A stretch of DNA of 64,000 nt, taken from an uncultured Lutimaribacter sp. GTDB taxonomy: Bacteria > Pseudomonadota > Alphaproteobacteria > Rhodobacterales > Rhodobacteraceae. The translations under genes and the position numbers were made by a program. Shown one piece after another: positions 37,016-45,678 of the stretch (position 1 is the first letter of the stretch; each line of letters opens with the position of its first letter). The stretch lies in the NCBI GenBank assembly GCA_913061505.1, contig CAJXSO010000004.1:40920-104919 (forward strand). Direction: 5' to 3'. Under the pieces are notes generated by a model. It worked only from the letters and a program-made list of their open reading frames with translations. It did no database searches and had not been told where the DNA came from.

Positions 37016-37476
37016 TGACGAAAGAGCGCACACTAACAGGCCGGCATGTGTTGTTTGGCTTTGTTGCGGCCTTTGGCGTGATCATTACCGTGAACTTGGT
37101 GATGGCCTATAACGCCGTATCCAGCTTTCCCGGCCTCGAGGTGAAAAACGGCTATATTGCCAGCCAAAGCTTTGACAAGCGCCGCGCGGCGCAGCAGGCT
37201 CTGGGCTGGCGGGCCTATGCCGAGGTGCGCGATGGGCTGATGCAGATCACCCTGATCGACCGAAACGGTAAATCGGTGCAGGTGGGCAAACTGCAGGCCT
37301 TGGTGGGGCGGCCCACATCGGACCGCGATGATTTTACGCCAGAGCTTAGTTTTAATGGCCGGGCCTATGTGGGGCCGGTCAGCTTGGCGCAGGGTAAATG
37401 GATTGTGCATCTGACAGCGGTATCGCTGGAAGGGGCGCCCTTTGCCCAGCGACTGGATGTGCATGTAAACTCCTAA
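37015..37476 (+). CDS. ccoH: cbb3 oxidase assembly protein CcoH (FixH)
   Basis: A 153-residue FixH-family protein with one N-terminal membrane helix (about 10-32, VLFGFVAAFGVIITVNLVMAYNA) and a periplasmic domain containing VKNGYIASQSFDKRRAAQQALGW, the typical FixH stretch. CcoH interacts with the oxidase during assembly. It overlaps ccoG by one base (TGATG). Confidence 0.94.
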   Translation: MTKERTLTGRHVLFGFVAAFGVIITVNLVMAYNAVSSFPGLEVKNGYIASQSFDKRRAAQQALGWRAYAEVRDGLMQITLIDRNGKSVQVGKLQALVGRPTSDRDDFTPELSFNGRAYVGPVSLAQGKWIVHLTAVSLEGAPFAQRLDVHVNS

Positions 37477-37492
37477 CCCAAAGGCCAGTGCA

Positions 37493-39679
37493 ATGACCGC
37501 CCCAATGCGCCCCGGAATTTCGGCCTGCCCCGCCTGTTCGGCGGCCCCTGCTGCGCAGGCCTTGGCCCACCAAGATACGGTGCTAGATGCGCGCATTGCC
37601 CTGTCGCTGCCCACTATCCACTGCGCGGCCTGTATCAGCGCGGTAGAGGATGTGCTAAACGCCTATCCCGGTGTGCATAATGCCCGGGTGAACCTAACTA
37701 TGAAACGCGCCAGTATCGAGGCCAGCCCCGATGTTATGCCCGATGCGCTGGTGCGGGCCGTGCGCGCCATTGGCTATGAGGCGCACGAGCTGGATGCCGG
37801 CACGCTAAGCGCCACCACCACCGACAAGGCCGGGCGCGATTTGCTGATGCGCCTGGCGGTGGCGGGCTTTGCTGCGATGAATGTTATGCTTTTGTCGGTA
37901 TCGGTTTGGTCTGGCGCCGCTGACGCCACGCGCGATATGTTTCACTGGATTTCGGCGCTGATCACCATGCCTGTTATCGTGTTTTCGGGCCAGCCGTTTT
38001 ACCGCAATGCCTGGGCGGCCTTGCGCCATGGGCGGCTGAACATGGATGTGCCCATCACGCTGGCTATTTTGCTGGCGGTGATCACCTCGCTTTGGGAAAC
38101 ATCGCTGTCAGGGGCGCATGCCTATTTTGATGCGGCCTTAGCGCTGACCTTCTTTTTGCTGGCGGGGCGCTACCTAGATTATCGCACCCGCGCCATCGCG
38201 CGTTCGGCCGCAGAAGAGCTGGCCGCGCTAGAGGTGCCGCGCGCGTTTTTGCTGAAAGATGGCCAGGAAACCCAGGTGCCTGTGGCGCAGCTGGCGGTCG
38301 GGGATCTGATCCGCCTGCGCCCGGGGGGGCGGTTGCCGGTGGATGGCGTGATTGTCGATGGCCAAACCGAGCTGGACCGCGCCATGCTGACGGGTGAAAC
38401 CGTGCCGGTTTTTGCCGGGCCGGGGCAGGCGGTTTCGGCGGGCGAGGTGAACCTGACCGGGGTGTTGACAGTGCGCGCCACCGCTGTGGGGCAAGATACC
38501 TCGCTGCACCGCATGGCCGATTTGGTGGCCATCGCTGAATCGGGGCGCTCGCGCTATACGTCTTTGGCCGATCAGGCGGCAAAGCTTTATGCGCCCGGCG
38601 TTCACATTCTGTCGGGCCTCAGCTTTGTGGGCTGGTATTTCTACACATGGGATGTGCGCACCGCCCTGAATATTGCCGCTGCGGTTTTGATCATCACCTG
38701 CCCCTGTGCGCTGGGGCTTGCGGTGCCTGCGGTAACAACCGCCGCCAGCGGGCGCCTGTTTCGGCGCGGTATGTTGATCAAGGATGCAACCGCGCTCGAG
38801 CGTTTGGCGCAGATTGATACGGTGGTGTTTGATAAAACCGGCACGCTAACCCAAGGCACCCCGGTGCTGACAAACCTGCACAACCATCCGCCCCAGGCCA
38901 TGGCGGTGGCCATGGCGCTGGCGGCAGGGTCGGCCCACCCGCTGTCGCAGGCGATTGTGCGTGCGGGCGCCGCAGCCGGGCTAGAGCCTGCGCAGATCAG
39001 CGCGCTGCAAGAACGCCCCGGCTATGGCACGATGGGCCAGTGGCAGGGGCAAACCGTGCGCCTGGGCCGGGCGGCCTGGGTTGGGGCACAGGCCGGGGCG
39101 CAAACCAGCGCCTGGTTGCAAATTGGCACCGGGGCGCCTTTGCAGCTGACATTTGCCGATAACCTGCGCGCCGGGGCGGCCCAAGCGGTGGCCGAATTGA
39201 AACAGCAAGGCTGCAATGTGATCATGATTTCGGGCGATGCCACCCCCGCTGTGGCCGCCCTTGCAGCAGAGCTGGGTATCACCGATTGGCAAGCCGAGGC
39301 GCTGCCTGCGGAAAAACTGGCCCGTATCGAGGCATTATCTGCAGCGGGCCACAAGGTGCTGATGGTGGGCGACGGGCTGAACGATACTGCCGCGCTCAGC
39401 GCCGCGCATGCCTCGATCTCGCCGGCCTCGGCGCTGGATGCGGCGCGTGTGGCCTCGGATATTGTGCTATTGGGGGGCGATTTGGCGCCCATTGCACAGG
39501 CCGTGCAAACCGCCCGCGCAGCCACGCGCCGCATTCGTGAAAATTTTACCGTGGCCACTGTCTATAATATTGTTGCGGTGCCGCTGGCCGTGGCGGGGCT
39601 GTGTTCGCCGTTGATTGCCGCATTGGCGATGTCGCTAAGCTCGATTACAGTGTCACTCAACGCCCTGCGCCTGAGGTAG
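37493..39679 (+). CDS. ccoI: Copper-exporting P1B-type ATPase CcoI (FixI)
   Basis: A 728-residue P-type ATPase that moves Cu(I) across the inner membrane for insertion in CcoN. N-terminal metal sites: CPAC (12-15) and the HMA-domain CAAC (44-47). The actuator loop has MLTGETVPV; the membrane ion motif CPC is at 403-405 (ITCPCALGLAVP); the phosphorylation motif DKTGT starts at Asp447; GDGLNDTAAL is the hinge. About eight membrane helices. The HMA form and place in ccoGHIS mark it as CcoI rather than general CopA. Confidence 0.95.
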   Translation: MTAPMRPGISACPACSAAPAAQALAHQDTVLDARIALSLPTIHCAACISAVEDVLNAYPGVHNARVNLTMKRASIEASPDVMPDALVRAVRAIGYEAHELDAGTLSATTTDKAGRDLLMRLAVAGFAAMNVMLLSVSVWSGAADATRDMFHWISALITMPVIVFSGQPFYRNAWAALRHGRLNMDVPITLAILLAVITSLWETSLSGAHAYFDAALALTFFLLAGRYLDYRTRAIARSAAEELAALEVPRAFLLKDGQETQVPVAQLAVGDLIRLRPGGRLPVDGVIVDGQTELDRAMLTGETVPVFAGPGQAVSAGEVNLTGVLTVRATAVGQDTSLHRMADLVAIAESGRSRYTSLADQAAKLYAPGVHILSGLSFVGWYFYTWDVRTALNIAAAVLIITCPCALGLAVPAVTTAASGRLFRRGMLIKDATALERLAQIDTVVFDKTGTLTQGTPVLTNLHNHPPQAMAVAMALAAGSAHPLSQAIVRAGAAAGLEPAQISALQERPGYGTMGQWQGQTVRLGRAAWVGAQAGAQTSAWLQIGTGAPLQLTFADNLRAGAAQAVAELKQQGCNVIMISGDATPAVAALAAELGITDWQAEALPAEKLARIEALSAAGHKVLMVGDGLNDTAALSAAHASISPASALDAARVASDIVLLGGDLAPIAQAVQTARAATRRIRENFTVATVYNIVAVPLAVAGLCSPLIAALAMSLSSITVSLNALRLR

Positions 39680-39682
39680 CCC

Positions 39683-39841
39683 ATGGAGATTTTGGTTATT
39701 CTTATTCCCGTGTCCCTGCTGTTGGGGGGGGCTGGGTTGTTGTTTTTCGTCTGGACGGTGAAATCGAACCAATATGACGACCCAGATGGCGATGCGCAGC
39801 GCATTTTATCGGGCCAGTGGGACGACCACCCAAAACCGTGA
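39683..39841 (+). CDS. ccoS: cbb3 oxidase maturation protein CcoS (FixS)
   Basis: A 52-residue protein with a single membrane helix (MEILVILIPVSLLLGGAGLLFFVW) followed by the highly characteristic CcoS/FixS tail: KSNQYDDPDGDAQRIL. It is needed to put haem b and copper into CcoN. It starts 3 bases after the ccoI stop and completes ccoGHIS. A short stem-loop with A- and T-runs follows it. Confidence 0.95.
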   Translation: MEILVILIPVSLLLGGAGLLFFVWTVKSNQYDDPDGDAQRILSGQWDDHPKP

Positions 39842-39851
39842 GGGCCCATAA

Positions 39852-39876
39852 AAAAACCGCGCAAGGCGCGGTTTTT
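39852..39876. terminator. Bidirectional terminator between ccoS and the D,D-carboxypeptidase gene
   Basis: AAAAACCGCGC-AAG-GCGCGGTTTTT is a perfect 11-bp stem whose ends are A-run and T-run, so it can terminate on both strands. It sits between the convergent ccoGHIS operon and the carboxypeptidase gene. Confidence 0.88.
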
Positions 39877-39897
39877 CGGGGCCCGTGCGGCGCGAAA

Positions 39898-41307
39898 TTA
39901 ACCGGGGGGTGGCCCGATTGTGGTGCAGGACAATTTGCGCGCCTGCAACCTGCGGCAGGCCAGATCTGCGGTTTCTTGGCTGAGCCCCAGAAAATTGGCG
40001 GCATAGCCGCTGTTTTGTTTGACCACCCGGCGCAGGCTGCCATCTAGCGTATCTACCTCTAGCAGCGCGGTTTTCAGCAAAATGCGCTCGGCCTGATGGC
40101 GGCTGTTGTATTTGCCCACATTGATGCCCCAATGCCGCCCGCCCGAGGTAGAGACGCGGCTGACAACCTCGGCCTGATCTGGCAACAAATCTTGGGGCCG
40201 GGCGCGTGGGGTCAGCGATGTGTCGATCAGCTGTGCAATTTGCTGGGGCTCTGCCGTGGGCTGGTTGGGCGCGGGCTGGGCGGGCGTGGCCACGGCCTGG
40301 CGCAGGGCCTCTTTGATGTCGTCTTGCATCTCGGCCACCAGCATGGGCGCGTCGGTTGGGGCGTTCAGGCTGCCTGGGCGGGCCTTTGGGCGCAGGCTTT
40401 TGCGCACCACGGTCAGCACGGGCAGGCTGCGCGCGCCGGGGTTTTGATAATCGGGCTTGCGCGGTGGGCGTTCGGTGACTTGGCGCGGTGCACGCTTAAA
40501 GCCGAGATCCAGCAATTCTGCCACCTTCGCGTTGCGCGCGTTCGAGGACCGGCCCCCAAATACGGTGGCGATGATGCGTTCGCCATTGCGCTCGGCCGAG
40601 GCGACCAGGTTAAACCCCGCGGCGCTGGTGTAGCCGGTTTTGATGCCATCGGCGCCTTTGTAGGCGGCCAGCAATTTGCGATTGGTGTTGTAGACCGTGC
40701 GCACGCCCGCATCGGTTTGGCGGCGGGAAAACAGGTTGTAATACTGCGGGAAATCGTAAAACAGCTGGCGGCCCAGAATGGTCATGTCGCGGGCAGTGGA
40801 CAGATGCCCGCTTTCGGTGAGGCCGCTCATGTTTTTGAAATGCGTCCGCGTCATGCCCATGGCCTTGGCTGTGCGGTTCATGCGGCGGGCAAAGGCCGCT
40901 TCGGATCCTTCGATCGCCTCGCCTATGGCGGTGGCGGCGTCATTGGCCGATTTTACCGCCGAGGCGCGAATAAGGTAGCGTAGTTTTATTTTCTGGCCGG
41001 CCTTCAGCCCCAATTTGCTGGGCGGTTTCGAAGCCGCCTTGGACGAGATACGCACAGGCGTATCCAGCGTGATTTCGCCGTTTTCAATGGCCTCGAACGC
41101 CACATAAAGCGTCATCATTTTTGTCAGCGAGGCGGGGTGCAATTGGGTATCGGCATTCGAGGAATACAACACCTCGCCCGTGCGCGCATCCATCACCATC
41201 GCCGCAAAAGGCGCCGCCACCGCGCTGAGCGGTAGCACGATAAGCATCCATAATGCCGCGAAAACATACAGGCCCCTGCGGCCCGGCCATTTCTGCCGAT
41301 CCTTCAC
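39898..41307 (-). CDS. D-alanyl-D-alanine carboxypeptidase with SPOR domain
   Basis: A 469-residue secreted peptidase S11 (low-molecular-weight penicillin-binding protein, DacA/DacC type) that trims the terminal D-Ala of peptidoglycan stem peptides. Signal peptide at about 1-34 (GRRGLYVFAALWMLIVLPLSAVAA). Active site: Ser60-Leu-Thr-Lys63, SAN at 120-122, and KTG at 223-225. After a proline-rich linker (about 330-385) a C-terminal SPOR-like domain (about 388-465, WGINVGKYNSRHQAERIL) likely binds denuded septal glycan. Chosen start is GTG at 41307, 6 bases after AAGGG, since it opens directly into the signal peptide; ATG at 41379 is an alternative. Confidence 0.9.
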   Translation of the reverse strand: MKDRQKWPGRRGLYVFAALWMLIVLPLSAVAAPFAAMVMDARTGEVLYSSNADTQLHPASLTKMMTLYVAFEAIENGEITLDTPVRISSKAASKPPSKLGLKAGQKIKLRYLIRASAVKSANDAATAIGEAIEGSEAAFARRMNRTAKAMGMTRTHFKNMSGLTESGHLSTARDMTILGRQLFYDFPQYYNLFSRRQTDAGVRTVYNTNRKLLAAYKGADGIKTGYTSAAGFNLVASAERNGERIIATVFGGRSSNARNAKVAELLDLGFKRAPRQVTERPPRKPDYQNPGARSLPVLTVVRKSLRPKARPGSLNAPTDAPMLVAEMQDDIKEALRQAVATPAQPAPNQPTAEPQQIAQLIDTSLTPRARPQDLLPDQAEVVSRVSTSGGRHWGINVGKYNSRHQAERILLKTALLEVDTLDGSLRRVVKQNSGYAANFLGLSQETADLACRRLQARKLSCTTIGPPPG

Positions 41308-41526
41308 GTTCTTGCCCTTATTCTGCCTCGTGCCGCCGGTTATCCGGTCTGGCTTATTGATTTGTTTGCAGCATAGCATATTAGCTTTGCCGCTTAAAGC
41401 ATTCAATTTGAATAGGTTTTTGAAAATATGCCTGGGATGGGCCAACAATATGTAGTGGTGCGCATAGGGGTTGGCCCAACATGCGGAGGGCGATTTTGGG
41501 CGCAATCGCCTTAGGCGAAAACGCGC

Positions 41527-42225
41527 CTATCCGATTTCATGCAAAAGCTGTGGAATGCCCGCAAGGCTGGGCAATTCGCGAAACCGCGTTGTGTTTGTGG
41601 GGGGCTCGGCGTGTTCCAGTTCCCATGTCAGGCCATGGGGCACATAAACCCCCCAGCCGCCCAGGGCCACCATGGGCCGCACATCAGATTTCATCGAATT
41701 GCCCACCATCATCGCCTGTGTGGCCCCCACCCCATGGCGCTGCAGCAGCGCCTGATAGGTGGCTGGGGTTTTGTCGCTGACAATTTCGACACCATCGAAC
41801 AGATCGCCCAGGCCCGATTGCGCCAGTTTACGCTCTTGATCCAGCAGATCGCCCTTGGTGATCAGCAAAACCTTGTGGTTTTGCGCGGCCGCTTGCACGG
41901 TTTCGCGCGCATGGGGCAGCAGATCTATCGGGTGGCGCAGCATCTCTTGGCCTGCCTCGATCAATTCGCGGATCACTGCCGCGGGCACGCGGTTTTCTGT
42001 GACATCCAGCGCTGTTTCGATCATCGACAGGGTAAAGCCCTTTATGCCAAAGCCATAATGGGCGATGTTGCGCCGCTCGGCCGCAAGCAGGCGCTGGTGC
42101 AGATGCATAGGATCTGCGTAATCGGCCAAAAGCTGTTCGAAACGGTCTTGGGTCAGGCGAAAAAAGCGCTCGTTGTGCCAAAGCGTGTCGTCAGCATCAA
42201 ACCCGACAGTGGTTAAATTTTGCAT
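41527..42225 (-). CDS. HAD-superfamily hydrolase
   Basis: A 232-residue haloacid-dehalogenase-like phosphatase. Motif I is DADDTLWHNE near the N-terminus (nucleophile and acid Asp pair, DxD). Motif II is the Thr in VLLITKGD, motif III a Lys in IVSDKTPATYQ, and motif IV the MVGNSMKSDV segment, whose Asp is offset from the usual GDxxxD. The four-helix cap matches subfamily IA, as in phosphoglycolate phosphatase and YjjG. Cellular substrate unknown. The ATG at 42225 (MQNLTTVGFDADD) is the standard start. Divergent from clpS. Confidence 0.85.
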   Translation of the reverse strand: MQNLTTVGFDADDTLWHNERFFRLTQDRFEQLLADYADPMHLHQRLLAAERRNIAHYGFGIKGFTLSMIETALDVTENRVPAAVIRELIEAGQEMLRHPIDLLPHARETVQAAAQNHKVLLITKGDLLDQERKLAQSGLGDLFDGVEIVSDKTPATYQALLQRHGVGATQAMMVGNSMKSDVRPMVALGGWGVYVPHGLTWELEHAEPPTNTTRFRELPSLAGIPQLLHEIG

Positions 42226-42312
42226 GCCGCTACCTGTAGCAGGGATCACCCTTTTCTAATCGGACTTAAACGATATATAGGGTAACTCAAACCGGAATTG
42301 AAAAGCGTAGCC

Positions 42313-42651
42313 ATGAAGCACCAGTTTGTCATGATGTCGGATAAGCCGGGCGAGGGGGAAGATGCCTCGGTCGTGGTCAAGACGCGGCCAAAAACCCAGC
42401 GCCCGCCACTTTATAAAGTATTGTTGCTGAACGATGATTACACGCCCATGGAATTCGTGGTGCATGTGCTAGAGCGGTTCTTTGGCATGAACCACGCCCA
42501 GGCGTTTGAAATCATGCTGACGGTGCATAAAAAGGGCCTGGCGGTTGTGGGTGTGTTCTCGCACGAGATTGCCGAAACAAAAGTGACCCAAGTGATGGAT
42601 TTTGCCCAGCGCCACCAGCACCCGCTGCAGTGCACGATGGAGCGCGAATAA
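42313..42651 (+). CDS. clpS: ATP-dependent Clp protease adaptor ClpS
   Basis: A 112-residue ClpS, which binds N-degron substrates and hands them to ClpA. The core is recognisable: [23 protein letters not shown] with the NDD-type binding pocket, then [23 protein letters not shown], and the terminal [10 protein letters not shown] flexible N-tail of about 30 residues precedes. The ATG at 42313 is chosen; a TTG at 42298 or ATG at 42331 are also possible since no ribosome binding site is strong. clpA is not in the window; the next gene is an rRNA methyltransferase. Confidence 0.95.
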   Translation: MKHQFVMMSDKPGEGEDASVVVKTRPKTQRPPLYKVLLLNDDYTPMEFVVHVLERFFGMNHAQAFEIMLTVHKKGLAVVGVFSHEIAETKVTQVMDFAQRHQHPLQCTMERE

Positions 42652-42656
42652 CCCCA

Positions 42657-43643
42657 ATGTCACACCCCCGCATTTCCTTGGCGCTGCAGGCCGATGCATT
42701 CCGCCTGCCGCCCACGGGTGACGTGGCCGTTTTTGGGCCAGCGCGCGATATTTCCGATTTGGGCCCCAATGTGGTGGTGCAAAGCCACCTTGCCACCGAT
42801 CATGCCTATTGGCAGGTGCGCAATGTGCCGGTGGTTTTGGCCTTGGCCACCCGCCCAAAGCTGTCGGTGGTGTTTTTGCCCCGCGCCAAGGCTTTGGCGC
42901 GCGGCTTGGTGGCGCAGGCCTTGGCCGAAACCGATGGGCCGGTGGTGGTGGATGGCCAAAAAACCGATGGTATCGACAGCCTGCTGAAAGAGTTGCGTGG
43001 CAAAGCCGAAGTGGGGCAGGTGATTTCCAAGGCGCATGGCAAGCTGTTTGTTGTCTCTGCCGCGCCCGATGCGCTGGCCGCGTGGCGCCTGCCGGCTGCG
43101 CCCCTGCAGGTTGCGGGTGGGTTTGTGACCATGCCGGGGGTGTTTTCCGCCGATGGTATCGATCCGGCCTCGCAGCTGTTGGCACAGGCACTGCCGGCCG
43201 ATCTGGGCCGTCAGGTGGCCGATCTGGGGGCTGGCTGGGGGTATTTATCGGCCCAGCTGCTGGCCCGTGACAAGATAGAAACCCTGCATCTGGTCGAGGT
43301 AGACCACAGCGCGCTGGACTGCGCCCGCCAGAACGTGCCAGACCCGCGCGCACAGTTTCATTGGGCCGATGCCACCCTATGGCGGCCCAAAAAAGCACTG
43401 GATTGCGTGGTGATGAACCCGCCTTTCCACACCACCCGCAGCGCCGACCCTGATTTGGGCCGCGCCTTTATTGCAGCAGCTGCGGCGATTTTGGCGCCGC
43501 AGGGGCGGTTGTTTATGGTGGCCAATCGCCATTTGCCCTACGAGCCAGCCCTGGCGCAACATTTTGGGCAGGTCACCGAATTTGGCGGCGATGCGCGGTT
43601 CAAACTGTTGGCGGGCGAACGCCCGGCTCGTTTGCGGCGATAG
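42657..43643 (+). CDS. Class I rRNA methyltransferase, RsmC-like
   Basis: A 328-residue protein with the two-domain layout of RsmC, the 16S rRNA G1207 N2-methyltransferase: a degenerate N-terminal methyltransferase half (about 1-155) and a C-terminal catalytic half with the SAM loop VADLGAGWGYLSAQLL (about 188-203), the acidic VEVDHSALDCAR, and the catalytic NPPFH motif (about 255-259). Strictly G1207 modification is inferred; RlmG is a close relative. The ATG at 42657 is 5 bases after the clpS stop, so the two are probably cotranscribed. Confidence 0.85.
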   Translation: MSHPRISLALQADAFRLPPTGDVAVFGPARDISDLGPNVVVQSHLATDHAYWQVRNVPVVLALATRPKLSVVFLPRAKALARGLVAQALAETDGPVVVDGQKTDGIDSLLKELRGKAEVGQVISKAHGKLFVVSAAPDALAAWRLPAAPLQVAGGFVTMPGVFSADGIDPASQLLAQALPADLGRQVADLGAGWGYLSAQLLARDKIETLHLVEVDHSALDCARQNVPDPRAQFHWADATLWRPKKALDCVVMNPPFHTTRSADPDLGRAFIAAAAAILAPQGRLFMVANRHLPYEPALAQHFGQVTEFGGDARFKLLAGERPARLRR

Positions 43644-43679
43644 TATAGAATAAGCTGTCCGAGAATCAGGAGTAAGCCG

Positions 43680-44480
43680 ATGTCCTTTTCGATCAAGGGA
43701 AAGACCGCGATTGTCACCGGGGGGGCCCATGGCATTGGCTTGGCCATCGGTCAGCATTTCGCGGATCGCGGCGCCAATGTGGTGTTTGCCGATATCGACG
43801 AGGCGCAGCTGAAAAACGAAATCGGCCCTAATCAGGATGGCACCAATATTCGCTATTTCGCCGGTGATTTGCGCCAGAAACTGACGCTGGCCAATCTGCT
43901 ATCTGCCACGATTGATGCGTTTGATCGGGTGGATATCTTGGTGAATGCCTCGCGGCAGATCATGCCATCTGATCCGCTGAATGCCGATGATGACGCGGTA
44001 GAATTGTTGCTTGAGCAAAATTTGATGACTGCGCTGCGCCTGAGCCAGCTGGTGGCCAAGCGCATGATCCGTCAGGCCGAGGGGCAAGCCGAGGGCACAG
44101 CAGGCACGATTGTAAACCTGTCGTCTATCGCGGCGCGCCGCACCAACCCGCATTTGTTGGCCTATTCCGTATCGACTGCAGCGCTAGATCAGATGACCCG
44201 GGCGCTGGCTGTGGCCCTGGCGCCGCATCGCATTCGGGTGAATGGGGTGGCCTTTGGATCGGTCATGTCAAACAGCCTGAAAGGTGCGTTGAAAGAGCAT
44301 TCGGAATATCGCAGCGATATCGAAGATCACACGCCCCTGGGGCGCATTGCCGGGCCTGCGGAACTGTCTGAGGCGGTGCAATATCTGGCCTCGGAGGCGT
44401 CATGCTTTATGACGGGGCAGATCCTCACGCTTGACGGCGGCAGAACCTTGATAGACCCTGTCGCGGCACCCGCTCATTAA
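43680..44480 (+). CDS. Short-chain dehydrogenase/reductase family protein lacking the catalytic lysine
   Basis: A 266-residue SDR-fold protein. The NAD(P) loop TGGAHGIGLAIG is near residue 13, and the fold is normal to the C-terminal LDGGRTLID. The catalytic Ser is in NLSSIAARR (Ser149), and Tyr162 lies 13 residues on, but the YxxxK motif reads YSVST: the usual lysine is Thr166. That lysine holds the cofactor and lowers the Tyr pKa, so activity may be reduced, changed, or lost. The gene sits just upstream of hemF on the same strand; whether it acts in haem metabolism is unknown. AGGAG precedes the ATG. Confidence 0.85.
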   Translation: MSFSIKGKTAIVTGGAHGIGLAIGQHFADRGANVVFADIDEAQLKNEIGPNQDGTNIRYFAGDLRQKLTLANLLSATIDAFDRVDILVNASRQIMPSDPLNADDDAVELLLEQNLMTALRLSQLVAKRMIRQAEGQAEGTAGTIVNLSSIAARRTNPHLLAYSVSTAALDQMTRALAVALAPHRIRVNGVAFGSVMSNSLKGALKEHSEYRSDIEDHTPLGRIAGPAELSEAVQYLASEASCFMTGQILTLDGGRTLIDPVAAPAH

Positions 44481-44534
44481 CGGCGCATGGCGGTGTGCGG
44501 TGCAGCCACTGCCCCCGCGCGACTGGAGATTTGA

Positions 44535-45422
44535 ATGACCGATTTCACCACCGAGAAACAGACCGCCAGCGCGTGGTTTCGCACCCTGCGCGACGATATC
44601 GTTGCGGCCTTTGAGGGGCTGGAAGACAGCCACGACACGGGGCCCTTTGCCGATATGGCGGCGGGCCGTTTCGAGGTAACGCAAACCCAGCGCCATTCCG
44701 ATGATGGCAGCGATGCCGGTGGCGGCTTGATGAGCGTGATGCGCGGTGGGCGTGTGTTTGAAAAGGTGGGCGTGAATGTTTCCACCGTATTTGGCACATT
44801 GGGGGCTGCGGCGCAAAAATCGATGGCGGCGCGTGGCGTGCCGGGCATGGATAAAGACCCGCGGTTTTGGGCCAGCGGCATTAGCTTGGTGGCGCATATG
44901 CGCAACCCCCATGCGCCTGCGGTGCATATGAATACCCGCATGTTCTGGACCCCACATGCCTGGTGGTTTGGCGGCGGATCAGATTTGAACCCCTGCATCG
45001 AATATGCCGAAGACACGGCGCATTTCCACGCCACCCAAAAGGCGCATCTAGATCCGCATGGCACAGATCATTACCCAAAGCTGAAAGCATGGGCTGACGA
45101 ATATTTCTTTATTCCGCACCGCAACCGCGCCCGGGGTGTGGGCGGTATTTTCATGGATGACCGCAACAGCGGCGATTGGGCGGCTGATTTTGCCCTGACC
45201 CAAGATATCGGCCGCGCCTTTTTGCCCGCCTTTGTGCCCTTGGTGGAAAAGCGCCGCGTGCAGCCCTTTGATGAGGCCGATAAAGACGCACAGCTGGTGC
45301 ACCGTGGCCTTTATGCCGAATATAACCTTGTCTATGACCGTGGCACCAAATTTGGGCTGGCCACGGGCCATGATGCCAATGCCGTGCTGATGAGCCTGCC
45401 ACCCCTGGCAAAATGGGTATAG
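44535..45422 (+). CDS. hemF: Oxygen-dependent coproporphyrinogen III oxidase
   Basis: A 295-residue HemF that converts coproporphyrinogen III to protoporphyrinogen IX with O2. Signature stretches are seen: MSVMRGGRVFEKVGVNVSTVFG, then ISLVAHMRNPHAPAVHMNTRMF, WWFGGGSDLNPCIEYAEDTAHFH, RGVGGIFMDD and YNLVYDRGTKFGL near the C-terminus. Together with hemN at 26 kb the window holds both oxygen-dependent and independent routes for the same step, fitting an organism that lives across oxygen levels. GGAG is upstream of the ATG. Confidence 0.96.
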   Translation: MTDFTTEKQTASAWFRTLRDDIVAAFEGLEDSHDTGPFADMAAGRFEVTQTQRHSDDGSDAGGGLMSVMRGGRVFEKVGVNVSTVFGTLGAAAQKSMAARGVPGMDKDPRFWASGISLVAHMRNPHAPAVHMNTRMFWTPHAWWFGGGSDLNPCIEYAEDTAHFHATQKAHLDPHGTDHYPKLKAWADEYFFIPHRNRARGVGGIFMDDRNSGDWAADFALTQDIGRAFLPAFVPLVEKRRVQPFDEADKDAQLVHRGLYAEYNLVYDRGTKFGLATGHDANAVLMSLPPLAKWV

Positions 45423-45469
45423 CAGCGCGCTGGGCGTTGCCCGGGCATGGGTTATGATATAAAGGTAGC

Positions 45470-45488
45470 GCAGGTGCCGGGCACCTGC
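45470..45488 (+). repeat. Short perfect stem-loop after hemF
   Basis: GCAGGTGC-CGG-GCACCTGC forms an 8-bp perfect stem 48 bases after the hemF stop. No T-run follows, so it is a weak terminator at most, or an mRNA 3' end stabiliser. Confidence 0.5.
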
Positions 45489-45678
45489 CGCCTGCAGGCC
45501 ATGGCCATGGTGAAGCCCGGATATAAAACTTTCTCACCTTTGATGCATTTCTCGGGTGGGTAACGCAGGCGCCCGCTGAACACAGAAATGCCTCTGAGTG
45601 AGGATAAAGCGATGCTGAATTACCCCGCATCCCCTGTTGGTGGTTTGTTGGGCCTTAAGGGCCCAAAAGGGGGCCGCG

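Noticed and set aside
41380..41505. Longer start of the D,D-carboxypeptidase (to 41505)
   Set aside because: It would put over 60 unusual residues ahead of the signal peptide; the GTG at 41307 with AAGGG fits better.
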